Source: Phreatobacter sp. (GTDB taxonomy: Bacteria > Pseudomonadota > Alphaproteobacteria > Rhizobiales > Phreatobacteraceae). Taken from it: a stretch of 64,000 bases of DNA. Positions within the stretch are counted from its first letter, which is position 1, and every line of letters begins with the position of its first letter. The notes under the pieces were generated by a model, which saw nothing but the letters and a program-made list of their open reading frames with translations, did not search any database and had not been told where the DNA came from. Shown piece after piece: positions 1 through 9,300 of this stretch. The stretch is taken from assembly GCA_019749835.1 (NCBI GenBank), contig JAIEPJ010000087.1:44327-108326 (forward strand). Direction: 5' to 3'. Both the position numbers and the translations under genes were made by a program.

Positions 1-90
1 ATTCCGCGGCGCCTCGTCCACTCCTCCGCCGATGCCGGGCGACGCCGCCCAGCGCTGACAGTCCGGACGTCCGCGAGACAGGGCGCCCGA

Positions 91-408
91 TCAGCCGCGC
101 ACGATATCCTGCCCGTCCATCACCCAGCCCTTGATGCCGCCGGCCAGATGCGCGTTGTAGGGTTTGCCGGAACTCTGGGCGATTTCCGACGCCTGGAGCG
201 AGCGCATGCCGGCCGCGCACATGAACACGACGCGCTTGCCGTCCGGGTCGGGAATGGCGCGCGGATCGAAGCTGGAGAGCGGCAGGTTCAGCGCCCCCGG
301 AATGTGCGCCATCTGGAATTCATGCGGCTCGCGCACGTCGATCAGCAGGATGGTATCGTCCGAGAGCCCGCGGGCGACATCGTCATTGGAGAGGTCATGG
401 ACAGGCAT
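91..408 (-). CDS. Rhodanese-like domain protein
   Basis: Product MPVHDLSNDDVARGL...LIDVREPHEF...VFMCAAGMRSLQASEIA...GGIKGWV; rhodanese fold with active-site loop CAAGMR. Internal ATG of ORF 91..681 chosen as start. Confidence 0.88.
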   Translation of the reverse strand: MPVHDLSNDDVARGLSDDTILLIDVREPHEFQMAHIPGALNLPLSSFDPRAIPDPDGKRVVFMCAAGMRSLQASEIAQSSGKPYNAHLAGGIKGWVMDGQDIVRG

Positions 409-452
409 GGTGGGTCTCGGCTCGGGTGAGTCGGGGGTTTCGGGAGTATGGC

Positions 453-1544
453 CTAGGCGATGACGATCCCGCCAGTGACCGGCGCCTTGACCCCCGTGGT
501 CGAGGGATAGGTCAGCGGCAGGCCCTTCAGGCTCCGGACCGCCAGATAGGCAAAGGCCTGCGCCTCGAGGAAATCGGACGACCAGCCGACTTGCTCGCCG
601 GTGCGCACCTCCGCGCCTGTGACATAGGCCAGGAGCCGCAGCAGTTCCGGATTCCTGGCGCCACCCCCGCAGACGATCCACAGAACCGGCGGATCGGGCA
701 TGAAGTCGGCGGCGCGGGCGATGGAACGCGCGGTGAAGGATGTCAGTGTCGCCGCGCCGTCCTCGGTGGCGACATTGCCGACGATCGAGAAGGCGAAGGC
801 GTTGCGGTCAAGGGATTTCGGCGGCGGCTTGGCGAAGAAGGGATGGACCATGAGCCAGGCGAGCAGGGCCTCGTCGGCCCGCCCGCGCGCCGCGGTGGCG
901 CCGCCGGCATCCATGCGCGCGCCGGTGCGCTCGCCCATCCAGTCGTCGACCAGCGCATTGCCGGGCCCCGTGTCGAAGGCGAGCAGCGCCTCGTCCGAAC
1001 CGATCAGCGTGACATTGGCGACACCGCCGATATTCACCACGGCCAGCGGGCGGGGGAGGGCGGCCTGTGCGGCGAGAGCCCGGTGGAAGACCGGCACGAG
1101 CGGCGCACCCTGGCCGCCGGCCGCGACGTCGGCCTGGCGAAGATCGTAGACGACGGGAATGCCCAGCCGCTGGCGCAGGGCTTCGCCGTCGCCGATCTGT
1201 ACGGTCAGCCCGATCGCCGGGCGGTGCAGCACGGTCTGGCCGTGGAAGCCGACGACGCCGATGTCGCCGCGCGAGAGGCCGTTCTGCTCCAGGAAAAGCT
1301 CGACCGCCTCGGCATGGGCGCGGGTGACGAGGGCTTCGGCCCGGGCGAGGAGGGGCGTACGGGCCGTGCGATCGGTGAGCTGCGCGCCCTCCTTCAGGGC
1401 GGCGCGCAGGACAGCGCGTTCGTCCTCGCTGTAGGCGCGGTAGCCGGTCGGGCCGAAGCCGTCGATGGTCTCGCCGTCGGTCTCGACCAGCGCCACGTCG
1501 ACGCCGTCCAGGGAGGTTCCCGACATCAGGCCGATGGCGCGCAT
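453..1544 (-). CDS. anmK: Anhydro-N-acetylmuramic acid kinase
   Basis: MRAIGLMSGTSLDGVDVALVETDG...VGFHGQTVLHRP...NIGGVANVT...FDTGPGNALVDDW are AnmK hallmarks. Confidence 0.96.
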   Translation of the reverse strand: MRAIGLMSGTSLDGVDVALVETDGETIDGFGPTGYRAYSEDERAVLRAALKEGAQLTDRTARTPLLARAEALVTRAHAEAVELFLEQNGLSRGDIGVVGFHGQTVLHRPAIGLTVQIGDGEALRQRLGIPVVYDLRQADVAAGGQGAPLVPVFHRALAAQAALPRPLAVVNIGGVANVTLIGSDEALLAFDTGPGNALVDDWMGERTGARMDAGGATAARGRADEALLAWLMVHPFFAKPPPKSLDRNAFAFSIVGNVATEDGAATLTSFTARSIARAADFMPDPPVLWIVCGGGARNPELLRLLAYVTGAEVRTGEQVGWSSDFLEAQAFAYLAVRSLKGLPLTYPSTTGVKAPVTGGIVIA

Positions 1545-1642
1545 GGGTCCCGCCGATTCGAAGGGTGAAATGGGTGCCCGCTTCTGCTACACCGCGCCTC
1601 CGCCGGGGTTAAGTCCCGGCCTCAGCTCTCGTTGGAAAGATC

Positions 1643-2896
1643 ATGACCGCCCCCAGCTCCGACTTCCTGCGCATCCTCACCGAGCGCGGGTTCATCCACC
1701 AGTGTTCCGACATGCAGGGTCTCGACGCCCTGGCGGCCAAGGGGGATGTCGTCGCCTATGTGGGCTATGACTGCACGGCGCCCTCGCTCCATGTCGGTCA
1801 TCTCCTGTCGATCATGATGCTGCACTGGATGCAGAAGACCGGCGCCGGCAAGCCGATTACGCTGATGGGCGGCGGCACGACCCGCGTCGGCGACCCTTCC
1901 GGCCGCGACGAGACGCGCAAGATCCTCTCCATCGACGACATCAACGCCAACAAGGACGCGCTGAAGGGCGTCTTCGCCAAGCTCCTGACCTTCGGCGAGG
2001 GCCGGACCGACGCCATCATGCCCGACAATGCGGAGTGGCTGACCAAGCTCAACTACATCGAGATGCTGCGCGACATCGGCCGGCATTTCTCGGTGAACCG
2101 CATGATGACGATGGACTCCGTGCGCATGCGGCTGGAGCGCGAGCAGGAGCTCTCCTTCATCGAATTCAACTACATGATCCTCCAGTCCTACGATTTCGTC
2201 GAACTGGCGCGTCGTTACGGCACCAACCTGCAGATGGGCGGCTCCGACCAGTGGGGCAACATCGTCACCGGCGTCGATCTCGGCCGCCGCATGGGGACCC
2301 ACCAGCTCTATGCCCTGACCTGCCCGCTGCTGACCACGTCGTCCGGCGCCAAGATGGGCAAGACGGCCGCTGGCGCCGTCTGGCTCAATGCCGACATGCT
2401 GTCGAACTACGACTACTGGCAGTTCTGGCGGAATACCGAGGACGGTGACGTCGCCCGCTTCCTCAAGCTGTTCACGCTGCTGCCGATGGCCGAGATCGAC
2501 CGGCTCGCTTCGCTCCAGGGCGCCGAGATCAACGAGGCGAAGAAGGTGCTGGCGACGCAAGCCACCGCGCTGGTGCGCGGCCGCGAGGCGGCCGAGGCCG
2601 CCGCCGAGACGGCGATGAAGACCTTCGAACAGGGCGCGCTTGGCGACGACCTGCCGGTGGTGACCGTGCCGGCCGACGAACTCGCCGCCGGTATCGGCAT
2701 CCTCAGCCTGTTCGTTCGCGCCGGCCTCGTCGCCTCCAATGGCGAGGCCCGTCGTCAGGTCCAGGGCGGCGGACTCAAGCTCAACGACGAGACGGTGACC
2801 GACGCCCAGGCGATGGTGACCGGGGCAGCCCTGAAGGACGGTGTCGCCAAGCTGTCCTTCGGCCGCAAGAAACATGTGCTGGTGAAGGCAGGGTGA
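1643..2896 (+). CDS. tyrS: Tyrosyl-tRNA synthetase
   Basis: Class I signature [16 protein letters not shown] (KMSKS-like), [10 protein letters not shown]-terminal S4-like domain. Confidence 0.97.
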   Translation: MTAPSSDFLRILTERGFIHQCSDMQGLDALAAKGDVVAYVGYDCTAPSLHVGHLLSIMMLHWMQKTGAGKPITLMGGGTTRVGDPSGRDETRKILSIDDINANKDALKGVFAKLLTFGEGRTDAIMPDNAEWLTKLNYIEMLRDIGRHFSVNRMMTMDSVRMRLEREQELSFIEFNYMILQSYDFVELARRYGTNLQMGGSDQWGNIVTGVDLGRRMGTHQLYALTCPLLTTSSGAKMGKTAAGAVWLNADMLSNYDYWQFWRNTEDGDVARFLKLFTLLPMAEIDRLASLQGAEINEAKKVLATQATALVRGREAAEAAAETAMKTFEQGALGDDLPVVTVPADELAAGIGILSLFVRAGLVASNGEARRQVQGGGLKLNDETVTDAQAMVTGAALKDGVAKLSFGRKKHVLVKAG

Positions 2897-2900
2897 GACC

Positions 2901-3518
2901 ATGACGATGAAGTTCTTCTACGGCCCGAAGACCTGCGCGCTGGCCTCGCGCATCGCGCTTGAGGAGGCGAACGCCTCCTATGAGCCCGTCCGTGTCGACT
3001 TCGCCTCGGGCGAGCAGACCAAGCCGGCCTTTCTCGCCGTCAATCCCAAGGGCCGCGTTCCCGCGCTGGTTACCGACCGCGGCGTTCTCACCGAGAACGT
3101 CGCGATTCTTGCTTTCGTCGCGCAGAGCCATCCTGACAAGGCCCTGGCGCCGCTCGCCGATCCCTTCGCGTTCGCGCAGATGCAGGCTTTCAACGCCTAT
3201 CTCGCCTCCACCGTGCACGTGAACCACGCCCACAAGCACCGCGGCGCGCGCTGGGCGACGGAGGAGAGCTCCTTCCTTGACATGCGCCGCAAGGTGCCGG
3301 AGACCATGGCGGCGAGCTTCCGCCTCATCGAGAATGACTTCTTCCGCGGCCCCTGGGTCATGGGTGAGGCCTATTCGGTGGCCGACGCCTATCTCTTCAC
3401 GGTGACGCGCTGGCTCGAGGGTGACGGCGTCGACGTGGCGCAGTTCCCGCGCGTCGCCGACCACCTGAAGCGCATGGGCGAGCGCCCGGCTGTGAAGGCG
3501 GCGCTGGCGGGCGAGTGA
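2901..3518 (+). CDS. Glutathione S-transferase family protein
   Basis: MKFFYGPKTCALASRIALEEANASYEPVRVD...NPKGRVPALVTDRGVLTENVAIL; GST N- and C-terminal domains. Confidence 0.9.
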   Translation: MTMKFFYGPKTCALASRIALEEANASYEPVRVDFASGEQTKPAFLAVNPKGRVPALVTDRGVLTENVAILAFVAQSHPDKALAPLADPFAFAQMQAFNAYLASTVHVNHAHKHRGARWATEESSFLDMRRKVPETMAASFRLIENDFFRGPWVMGEAYSVADAYLFTVTRWLEGDGVDVAQFPRVADHLKRMGERPAVKAALAGE

Positions 3519-3522
3519 GCCC

Positions 3523-3777
3523 TCAGTAGTGGTAGCGGCACTGGGCGATCTCGAGCACCTCGCCGCGCACGCGGTAGACGAGGCGGTGCTCCTGGTCGAT
3601 CCGCCGCGACCACCAGCCTTGGAATTCGTTTTTCAGCGGCTCCGGCTTGCCCGTGCAGGTGAAGGGCGTCAGTCTGCACTCGCGGATCAGAGCGTTCAGC
3701 CTCTTCGGAATCTTGCGGTCCGACTCCTGCCAGTACAGGTAGTCCTCCCAAGCGAGGGGATGGCACGCGACGGTCAT
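3523..3777 (-). CDS. yoeB: Txe/YoeB family type II toxin
   Basis: 84 aa, ...WEDYLYWQESDRKIPKRLNALIRECRLTPFTCTGKPEPLKNEFQGWWSRRIDQEHRLVYRV...IAQCRYHY; canonical YoeB motifs and length. Overlaps the antitoxin by 4 nt. Confidence 0.95.
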   Translation of the reverse strand: MTVACHPLAWEDYLYWQESDRKIPKRLNALIRECRLTPFTCTGKPEPLKNEFQGWWSRRIDQEHRLVYRVRGEVLEIAQCRYHY

Positions 3778-4028
3778 TTCAGTAGATCGCGCTCGACGCC
3801 CTGACCTTCATCAAGTTCGGCGATGGCTTCGAGCAGACGCCGACGGTTCTCGGGGCTCTTCGTCAGATAGGTCGTCTCCTCCATCGACGTGCAATCCTCC
3901 AGCGAGATCAACACCGCGGGAGGTTTGCCGCCCTCCCGGGTGATCAGCACCGGCATATGGTCCGCCGTCACCTGGTCAAGCGTGGCGGCGAGGGTCTTGC
4001 GGAGTTCGGTCGAGGTCTTGACACGCAT
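3774..4028 (-). CDS. YefM/Phd family antitoxin
   Basis: MRVKTSTELRKTLAATLDQVTADHMPVLITREGGKPPAVLISLEDCTSMEETTYLTKSPENRRRLLEAI; directly upstream of and overlapping the YoeB gene. Start moved inside ORF 3774..4127. Confidence 0.93.
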   Translation of the reverse strand: MRVKTSTELRKTLAATLDQVTADHMPVLITREGGKPPAVLISLEDCTSMEETTYLTKSPENRRRLLEAIAELDEGQGVERDLLK

Positions 4029-4037
4029 CGGGAGAAT

Positions 4038-4053
4038 GTACGCCAAAGCGTAC
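4038..4053. promoter_or_regulatory. Probable autoregulatory operator of the TA pair (GTACGC-CAAA-GCGTAC)
   Basis: Perfect 6-bp inverted repeat with 4-nt spacer, 9 nt upstream of the antitoxin start; YefM/YoeB operators typically contain GTAC-centred palindromes. Confidence 0.55.
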
Positions 4054-4059
4054 GCGATC

Positions 4060-4641
4060 TTAAACGCGCCGCGGCGCCGCCCAGGGCCTTGCTCCGGCAT
4101 CGCGCGCCGTGAACGAGGCGATGGCATCGCCTTCGGCGAGGGTCAGGTCGATGTCGTCCCAGCCGTTCAGCAATTGGGTGCGCCAGACCGGATCGATCGA
4201 GAAGGGCACCACGACATTGCCGCAGGCGATGGTCTGCGCCGCGAGGTCGACGGTGACCGGCAGGTCCGCCGTGTCAAGCAGCCGTTCCGCGTCCTCCTCG
4301 CTCACCATGGCCGGCACCACGCCGTTCTTGACGCAGTTGGAGGCGAAGATGTCGCCGAAGGTCGGCGCGATGACGGCGCGGAAGCCGAAATCCGCCAGCG
4401 CATAAACCGCTGCCTCGCGCGACGAGCCGCAGCCGAAATTGCGCCGCGCCACCAGGATGGTCTGGCCGGCGCGAGGGGCGGGGGCCGTGCCCTCGGCGGC
4501 GAGGTCGTGCAGGAGAAAACGGCCATAGCCCTCCGGTTGGCGCGGCTCCTTCATGAAGCGCGCGGGGATGAGCTGATCGGTGTCCACATTGGCCACCGCC
4601 AGTTTCAGCATCGCGGCCGTATCACGTGTGAACGGCTTCAT
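4060..4641 (-). CDS. leuD: 3-isopropylmalate dehydratase small subunit-like (LeuD family)
   Basis: [18 protein letters not shown]...[42 protein letters not shown]; LeuD motifs. Start ATG at 4641. Confidence 0.92.
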   Translation of the reverse strand: MKPFTRDTAAMLKLAVANVDTDQLIPARFMKEPRQPEGYGRFLLHDLAAEGTAPAPRAGQTILVARRNFGCGSSREAAVYALADFGFRAVIAPTFGDIFASNCVKNGVVPAMVSEEDAERLLDTADLPVTVDLAAQTIACGNVVVPFSIDPVWRTQLLNGWDDIDLTLAEGDAIASFTARDAGARPWAAPRRV

Positions 4642-6040
4642 GCGAACCGCCTGACATCGGTGAGCGTGCCGGTGACCGCGGCCGCCGCCGCCATGGCCGG
4701 CGACATCAGGTGGGTACGCGCCCCCGGCCCCTGGCGGCCCTTGAAATTGCGGTTGGTGGTCGAGGCGCAGCGTTCGCCCGCGGGAACGATGTCGCCGTTC
4801 ATGCCCACACACATGGAACAGCCCGACTCCACCCAGTCCAGCCCGGCCTCGGTGAAGATGCGGGCGAGGCCCTCCTCCTCGGCCTGGCGCTTGACCAGCG
4901 AGGAGCCCGGCGAGACGAGCCCCGGCACCACCGCTCTGCGGCCGGCAAGGATCTGCGCCGCGGCGCGCAGGTCCTCGATGCGCGCATTGGTGCAGGAGCC
5001 GATGAAGACACGGTCGATGGCAACCGACTGCAGCGCCTGTCCCGGCGTCAGGGCCATGTAGTCGAGCGCATCGCGCGCCGCCGCGGCCTTGATCGGGTCA
5101 GCGATGCGGTCGGGATCGGGCACGTGGGCATCGATCGGCAGGGCCTGTTCCGGGCTGATGCCCCAGGTCACGGTCGGCGCGATAGCGGCCGCGGCGAGGC
5201 TCACCTCGCGGTCGAAGACGGCGTCGGCGTCGCTGACCAGACCGGCCCAGTCCGCCATCGCCTGGTCCCAAGCGCCCCCTCCGGCGCGAAGGGCCGGCCC
5301 TTGAGATAGGCGAAGGTGACGGCATCGGGAGCGACCATCCCGCAGCGCCCGCCAGCCTCGATCGACATGTTGCAGAGGGTCATCCGCCCCTCCATCGACA
5401 GGGCGCGGATGGCCGAGCCCGCATATTCGATGGCATGGCCGGCCGCCCCGTCGGCGCCGATCGCGGCGATGACGGTGAGCATGATGTCCTTGGCGGTGAT
5501 GCCGGGCGCCGTCCGTCCATCGACGCTGATCCGCATCCGTTTCGGCTTCTTCTGCCAGAGCGTCTGGGTTGCCAGGACATGGGCGACCTCGGAGGCGCCG
5601 ATCCCGAAGGCATGGGCGCCGAAGGCCCCGTGGGTGGAGGTGTGGCTGTCGCCGCAGACGACGGTGAGGCCAGGCAGGGTAAGGCCCTGTTCGGTGCCCG
5701 TCACGTGGACGATGCCCTGCCGCCTGTCGTCGAGCCCGAACAGCGTGATGCCATGGGCGGCGGTATTGGAGCCGAGCTGCGCGACCATGCGGGCGATCGA
5801 GGCGTCGGGCACCGGGCCGCCGCGGCCGCGGGTCGGGACATAGTGATCGGCCACCCCGAAGGTGAGGTCCGGCCGGGCCACAGGCACGCCCCGGGCCGCG
5901 ATCTGACCGAAGGCATGATGCGAGCCTTCATGGACGAAATGGCGGTCGATCCACAGCAGCGACAGGCCGTCGGCCCGGCGCGCCACCACGTGGCGATCCC
6001 AGAGCCTGTCGAACAGGGTGGCAGGCAAATCCACTCTCAA
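4638..6040 (-). pseudogene. leuC: 3-isopropylmalate dehydratase large subunit-like (LeuC family), interrupted by an apparent frameshift near 5275-5279
   Basis: N-terminal part in ORF 5201..6040 ([40 protein letters not shown]) and C-terminal part in ORF 4638..5258 ([26 protein letters not shown]). Inserting one G into the coding-strand run GGGGG restores ...[15 protein letters not shown]... in one frame. Confidence 0.85.
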
Positions 6041-6068
6041 CTCCGCGACGACGCTTGACGGACGAACA

Positions 6069-6088
6069 TTGTATCATAGGATAGACAA
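6069..6088. promoter_or_regulatory. Candidate GntR/UTRA operator (TTGTATCATAGGATAGACAA) in the leuC/gntR divergent region
   Basis: TTGT/ACAA half-sites in an AT-rich stretch; overlaps a sigma70-like promoter TTGACG(6055-6060)-N16-TAGGAT(6077-6082). Confidence 0.4.
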
Positions 6089-6216
6089 AGCTGGAAATAT
6101 CTCTATCTCTATCCATCGAACAGGCCGGCAGACAAATGCAAACCGTCGCACTGCCTAGCAAGGGGTCCGCGCCAATGCGCCCCGGTGTGACAACCGGACT
6201 GCGAGGGAGCGAGGCC

Positions 6217-7023
6217 ATGGCTGAAGCCATCGAAACATCCAAGACACGACGGGTCTATCTGACCTTGCGCGACCGAATCTCGTCGGGGGAACTGACGCCG
6301 GGCACCCGCCTGCCGTCCGAGCCGGACCTCGCCGATCTGCACGACGTCTCGCGGGTGACGATTCGTCGGGCGCTGGCGGAACTCGAGCGCGAGGGTCTGA
6401 TCTCGCGACGGCCGGGTGCCGGCACCTTCATCACGGCACGGATGATCAAGCGGCCGATCGTCGCAGACCTGTCGAACGCGCTGGCCCATCTGGTCGAGAT
6501 GGGACGGTCGACCGATGTACGGCTCCTGCAGTTTGGCTATGTCGACGCCAATCCCGATGTCGCCGAGGCGCTGAAGCTCGATGCCGGCGAGCGGGTGCAG
6601 CGATCGGTGCGCGTGCGCATCATCGACGGCGAGCCCTTCTCCTACCTCGTCACCCATGTGCCTCAGCGCATCGGCACGACCTATACCGAGGCGGAGCTGG
6701 GCGTGCAGCCTTTGCTGACCCTTATCGAGCGTTCCGGCGTCAAGGTCGACCGCGCCACCCAGACGATCTCCGCCGCCCTCGCCGGTCCGGATATTGCCGA
6801 AGCGCTCGGCGTCGACATCGGTGCACCGCTGTTGTCGTTGAACCGCGTCGTCTTCGACATGAAGCGGCGCGGCATCGAGCACCTCGCGGCCTTCTACCGG
6901 CCGGACCGCTATTCCTTCCAGATGGATCTGGTCCGGATCGATTCCGGCGGAGACAGGCTGTGGTCCCCGGTTGAGCGTCTGCGCATGGGCATCGGTCTCA
7001 ACGGGGCCGGTGCCAACGACTGA
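6217..7023 (+). CDS. GntR family regulator, HutC/UTRA subfamily
   Basis: wHTH RVYLTLRDRISSGELTPGTRLPSEPDLADLHDVSRVTIRRALAELEREGLISRRPGAGTFIT followed by a UTRA domain. ORF opens at 6136; ATG 6217 preferred (GGGAG upstream). Confidence 0.92.
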   Translation: MAEAIETSKTRRVYLTLRDRISSGELTPGTRLPSEPDLADLHDVSRVTIRRALAELEREGLISRRPGAGTFITARMIKRPIVADLSNALAHLVEMGRSTDVRLLQFGYVDANPDVAEALKLDAGERVQRSVRVRIIDGEPFSYLVTHVPQRIGTTYTEAELGVQPLLTLIERSGVKVDRATQTISAALAGPDIAEALGVDIGAPLLSLNRVVFDMKRRGIEHLAAFYRPDRYSFQMDLVRIDSGGDRLWSPVERLRMGIGLNGAGAND

Positions 7024-7030
7024 TGGGATC

Positions 7031-7084
7031 CCGCCGGCCTCACGGCCGGCGGCTTCGGCAGAACGACAAGAACCGGCCGAAGCC
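7031..7084 (+). promoter_or_regulatory. Two consecutive 9-bp stem-loops between gntR and the binding-protein gene
   Basis: CCGCCGGCC-TCAC-GGCCGGCGG (7031-7052) and GGCTTCGGC-N16-GCCGAAGCC (7051-7084), sharing bases 7051-7052. Confidence 0.55.
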
Positions 7085-7123
7085 GGTCGTCTTTCAGAGT
7101 GTAACAGACGGAGAAGAGCGACC

Positions 7124-8341
7124 ATGACCGCCTGGAATGATACGACGCGACGCAGCCTTCTGAAGACCGGCGCCGCGGGCGCCGCCATCCTGTCGGCCCC
7201 GGGCCTCCTGCGGGCGCAAGCCGCCCCTGTGAAGCTCGGCATCCTTCAACCGGTGACCGGGGCGCTCGCCCAGGATGGCGAATACGGCCGCCTCGGCGCC
7301 CAACTCGCCATCGACGAGATCAACAAGGCCGGCGGCATCAAGTCGCTCGGCGGCGCCATGATCGAAATGGTCTTCGGCGACGCCCGCTCGAGCCCGGAGG
7401 CCGGCTCCCAGGAAGTGGAGAAGATGCATGCCGAGGGCGTCTCCGCCATCGTCGGCGGCTTCGCCTCGCCGATCTGCCTTGCCGCTTCGCAGGCCGCGTC
7501 CCGCTACGACATCGCCTATGCGGTTGATGTCGGCGTCTCCGACCAGATCGTTTCGCGCGGCCTCAAGAACACCTTCCGCTTCGGCCCCGGCTTCGGCGCC
7601 GTGACCCGCGCCGCCATCGACAACCTGGTCAAGCTCAACGACGCCGCAGGCAAGCCGGCCAGGACGGTGGTGCTGGTCCACGAGGACGGCCTGTTTGGCT
7701 CGGGACTCGCCAAGCTGATGAACGACCGCCTCTCCGCGCTCGGATTCCAGATCCTCGAGACCATCCCGCATCCGACGCCGGCCCGCGACATGTCCAATGT
7801 CGCGCTGCGAATCCGGGCGCTCAACCCCGACCTCGTCATCCCGTCGAGCTATTACGGCGAGTTCGTGCTGCTCGCCCGCACGATGCAGCAGCAGCGGATC
7901 CGGCCGAAGGGCATCTATGCGGTCCTCAATGGCGCGGCCTCGAACTTCCGCTTCGTCCGTGAATTCCCTGACGCCGCCAACAACGTCATGGATTGCAACC
8001 ACTGGGCCGATCCGCGCAAGCCGAAGACCGCCGAGCTGCGCCGTCAGGTCGAGGCCACGGGCCGCTTCTGGCTCTACAACGTGCCGCTGAACTATTCCTC
8101 GGTGCGTCTGGTCGCCGATGCCATCGAGCGCTCGGGTTCGCGCGATCGCATCAAGATCATCGAAGCCATGGCGACCTCCACCTTCGCCGACCACATCATG
8201 CCCTATGGTCCGACGAAGTTCGAGAACGGCCAGAACACCGCCGCCGCTCCGGTCAATACCCAGGTGCAGAACGGCGACATCAAGGTGATCTTCCCCGACA
8301 CGTTCGCCGACGCCAAGCCGGTCTTCCCCGTCACCGGCTGA
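7124..8341 (+). CDS. Branched-chain amino-acid-type ABC transporter substrate-binding protein (LivK family)
   Basis: Tat-like signal TTRRSLLKTGAAGAAILSAPGLLRAQA then VKLGILQPVTGALAQDGEYGRLGAQLAIDEINKAGGI. Confidence 0.93.
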   Translation: MTAWNDTTRRSLLKTGAAGAAILSAPGLLRAQAAPVKLGILQPVTGALAQDGEYGRLGAQLAIDEINKAGGIKSLGGAMIEMVFGDARSSPEAGSQEVEKMHAEGVSAIVGGFASPICLAASQAASRYDIAYAVDVGVSDQIVSRGLKNTFRFGPGFGAVTRAAIDNLVKLNDAAGKPARTVVLVHEDGLFGSGLAKLMNDRLSALGFQILETIPHPTPARDMSNVALRIRALNPDLVIPSSYYGEFVLLARTMQQQRIRPKGIYAVLNGAASNFRFVREFPDAANNVMDCNHWADPRKPKTAELRRQVEATGRFWLYNVPLNYSSVRLVADAIERSGSRDRIKIIEAMATSTFADHIMPYGPTKFENGQNTAAAPVNTQVQNGDIKVIFPDTFADAKPVFPVTG

Positions 8342-8363
8342 CGCCACCGCCCCGCTCCCTCCA

Positions 8364-8391
8364 CCCCGCGGCTGGTTCGCCCGCCGCGGGG
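8364..8391 (+). terminator. Intercistronic stem-loop downstream of the livK-like gene
   Basis: CCCCGCGGC-N10-GCCGCGGGG, perfect 9-bp stem, followed by TCTTC rather than a long U-run; probably an attenuator or mRNA stabiliser. Confidence 0.55.
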
Positions 8392-8418
8392 TCTTCATGC
8401 CGGTGAGGTTTTTCTCCC

Positions 8419-9300
8419 GTGTTCAGGTCCTATCCGCCACAGATCGTGCTCGAGGCCGTGCTCAACGGCCTGCTCACCGGCGCCGTCTATGCCCTTGTCG
8501 CGCTCGGCCTGACCCTCGTCTATGGCGTGCTGCACATCATCAATTTCGCCCATGGCGCCATGCTGACGCTGGCCATGTTCGCCGTGCTGGTCGCCCATCT
8601 CGGCTTCGGCATCGATCCCTACCTCGCCATCCTGCCGCTGACCCCGCTGTTCTTCGCCTTCGGCTACGGCCTGCAGCGCTTTGTCATCTCGCCGGCGAGC
8701 CGCAACGACGACGGCGCCATCCTCCTCGTGACACTTGGTCTGTCGATCGTCATCGAGAACCTGCTTCTCGCCATCTTCCGCTCCGACACGCGGTCTCTGA
8801 CCCTCGACTATTCCTTCTCCGTGGTGGATCTCGGCTTCGCGCTCCTGTCGCTGCCGCGCGTCATCGGCTTCGGCGTCGCCCTGGTCGTCGCTGCCGCGCT
8901 CTGGGCCATCCTCGCGCTCACCGATACCGGCAAGGCGATCCGGGCGGTGGCGAAGGAGAAGCTCGGCGCCTCCCTGGTCGGCATTGACGTCAACCACATC
9001 TATGCCGTCACCTTCGGCCTCGGTGCGGCGACGCTGGCGGTGGCCGCCTGCCTGCTCATGCCGTCCTTCTACGTCAATCCGCGCGTCGGCAACGCCTTCG
9101 TCCTCGTCGCCTTCACGGTCGTGGTGCTCGGCGGCATGGGGTCGATCGCCGGCGCCCTGGTCGGCGGCCTGGTCATCGGCGTCGTCGAGAGCCTGTCGGG
9201 CCTCTATCTCGGCGAAAGCCTTGGCCAGATCGGCATCTTCCTCATCTTCATCCTGGTCCTGCTCTTCCGCCCGACCGGCCTGTTCGGGGCGAAGGCATGA
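8419..9300 (+). CDS. Branched-chain amino-acid-type ABC permease (LivH family)
   Basis: LNGLLTGAVYALVALGLTLVYGVLHIINFAHGAMLTLAMF; multiple TM segments. Confidence 0.94.
   Translation: MFRSYPPQIVLEAVLNGLLTGAVYALVALGLTLVYGVLHIINFAHGAMLTLAMFAVLVAHLGFGIDPYLAILPLTPLFFAFGYGLQRFVISPASRNDDGAILLVTLGLSIVIENLLLAIFRSDTRSLTLDYSFSVVDLGFALLSLPRVIGFGVALVVAAALWAILALTDTGKAIRAVAKEKLGASLVGIDVNHIYAVTFGLGAATLAVAACLLMPSFYVNPRVGNAFVLVAFTVVVLGGMGSIAGALVGGLVIGVVESLSGLYLGESLGQIGIFLIFILVLLFRPTGLFGAKA

Noticed and set aside
426-1568. 380-aa plus-strand ORF opposite anmK
   Set aside because: Low-complexity Arg/Gly-rich translation, complete overlap with a confident gene.
3889-5061. 390-aa plus-strand ORF across the antitoxin, leuD and leuC
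   Set aside because: Antisense to recognised protein families; no domain evidence.
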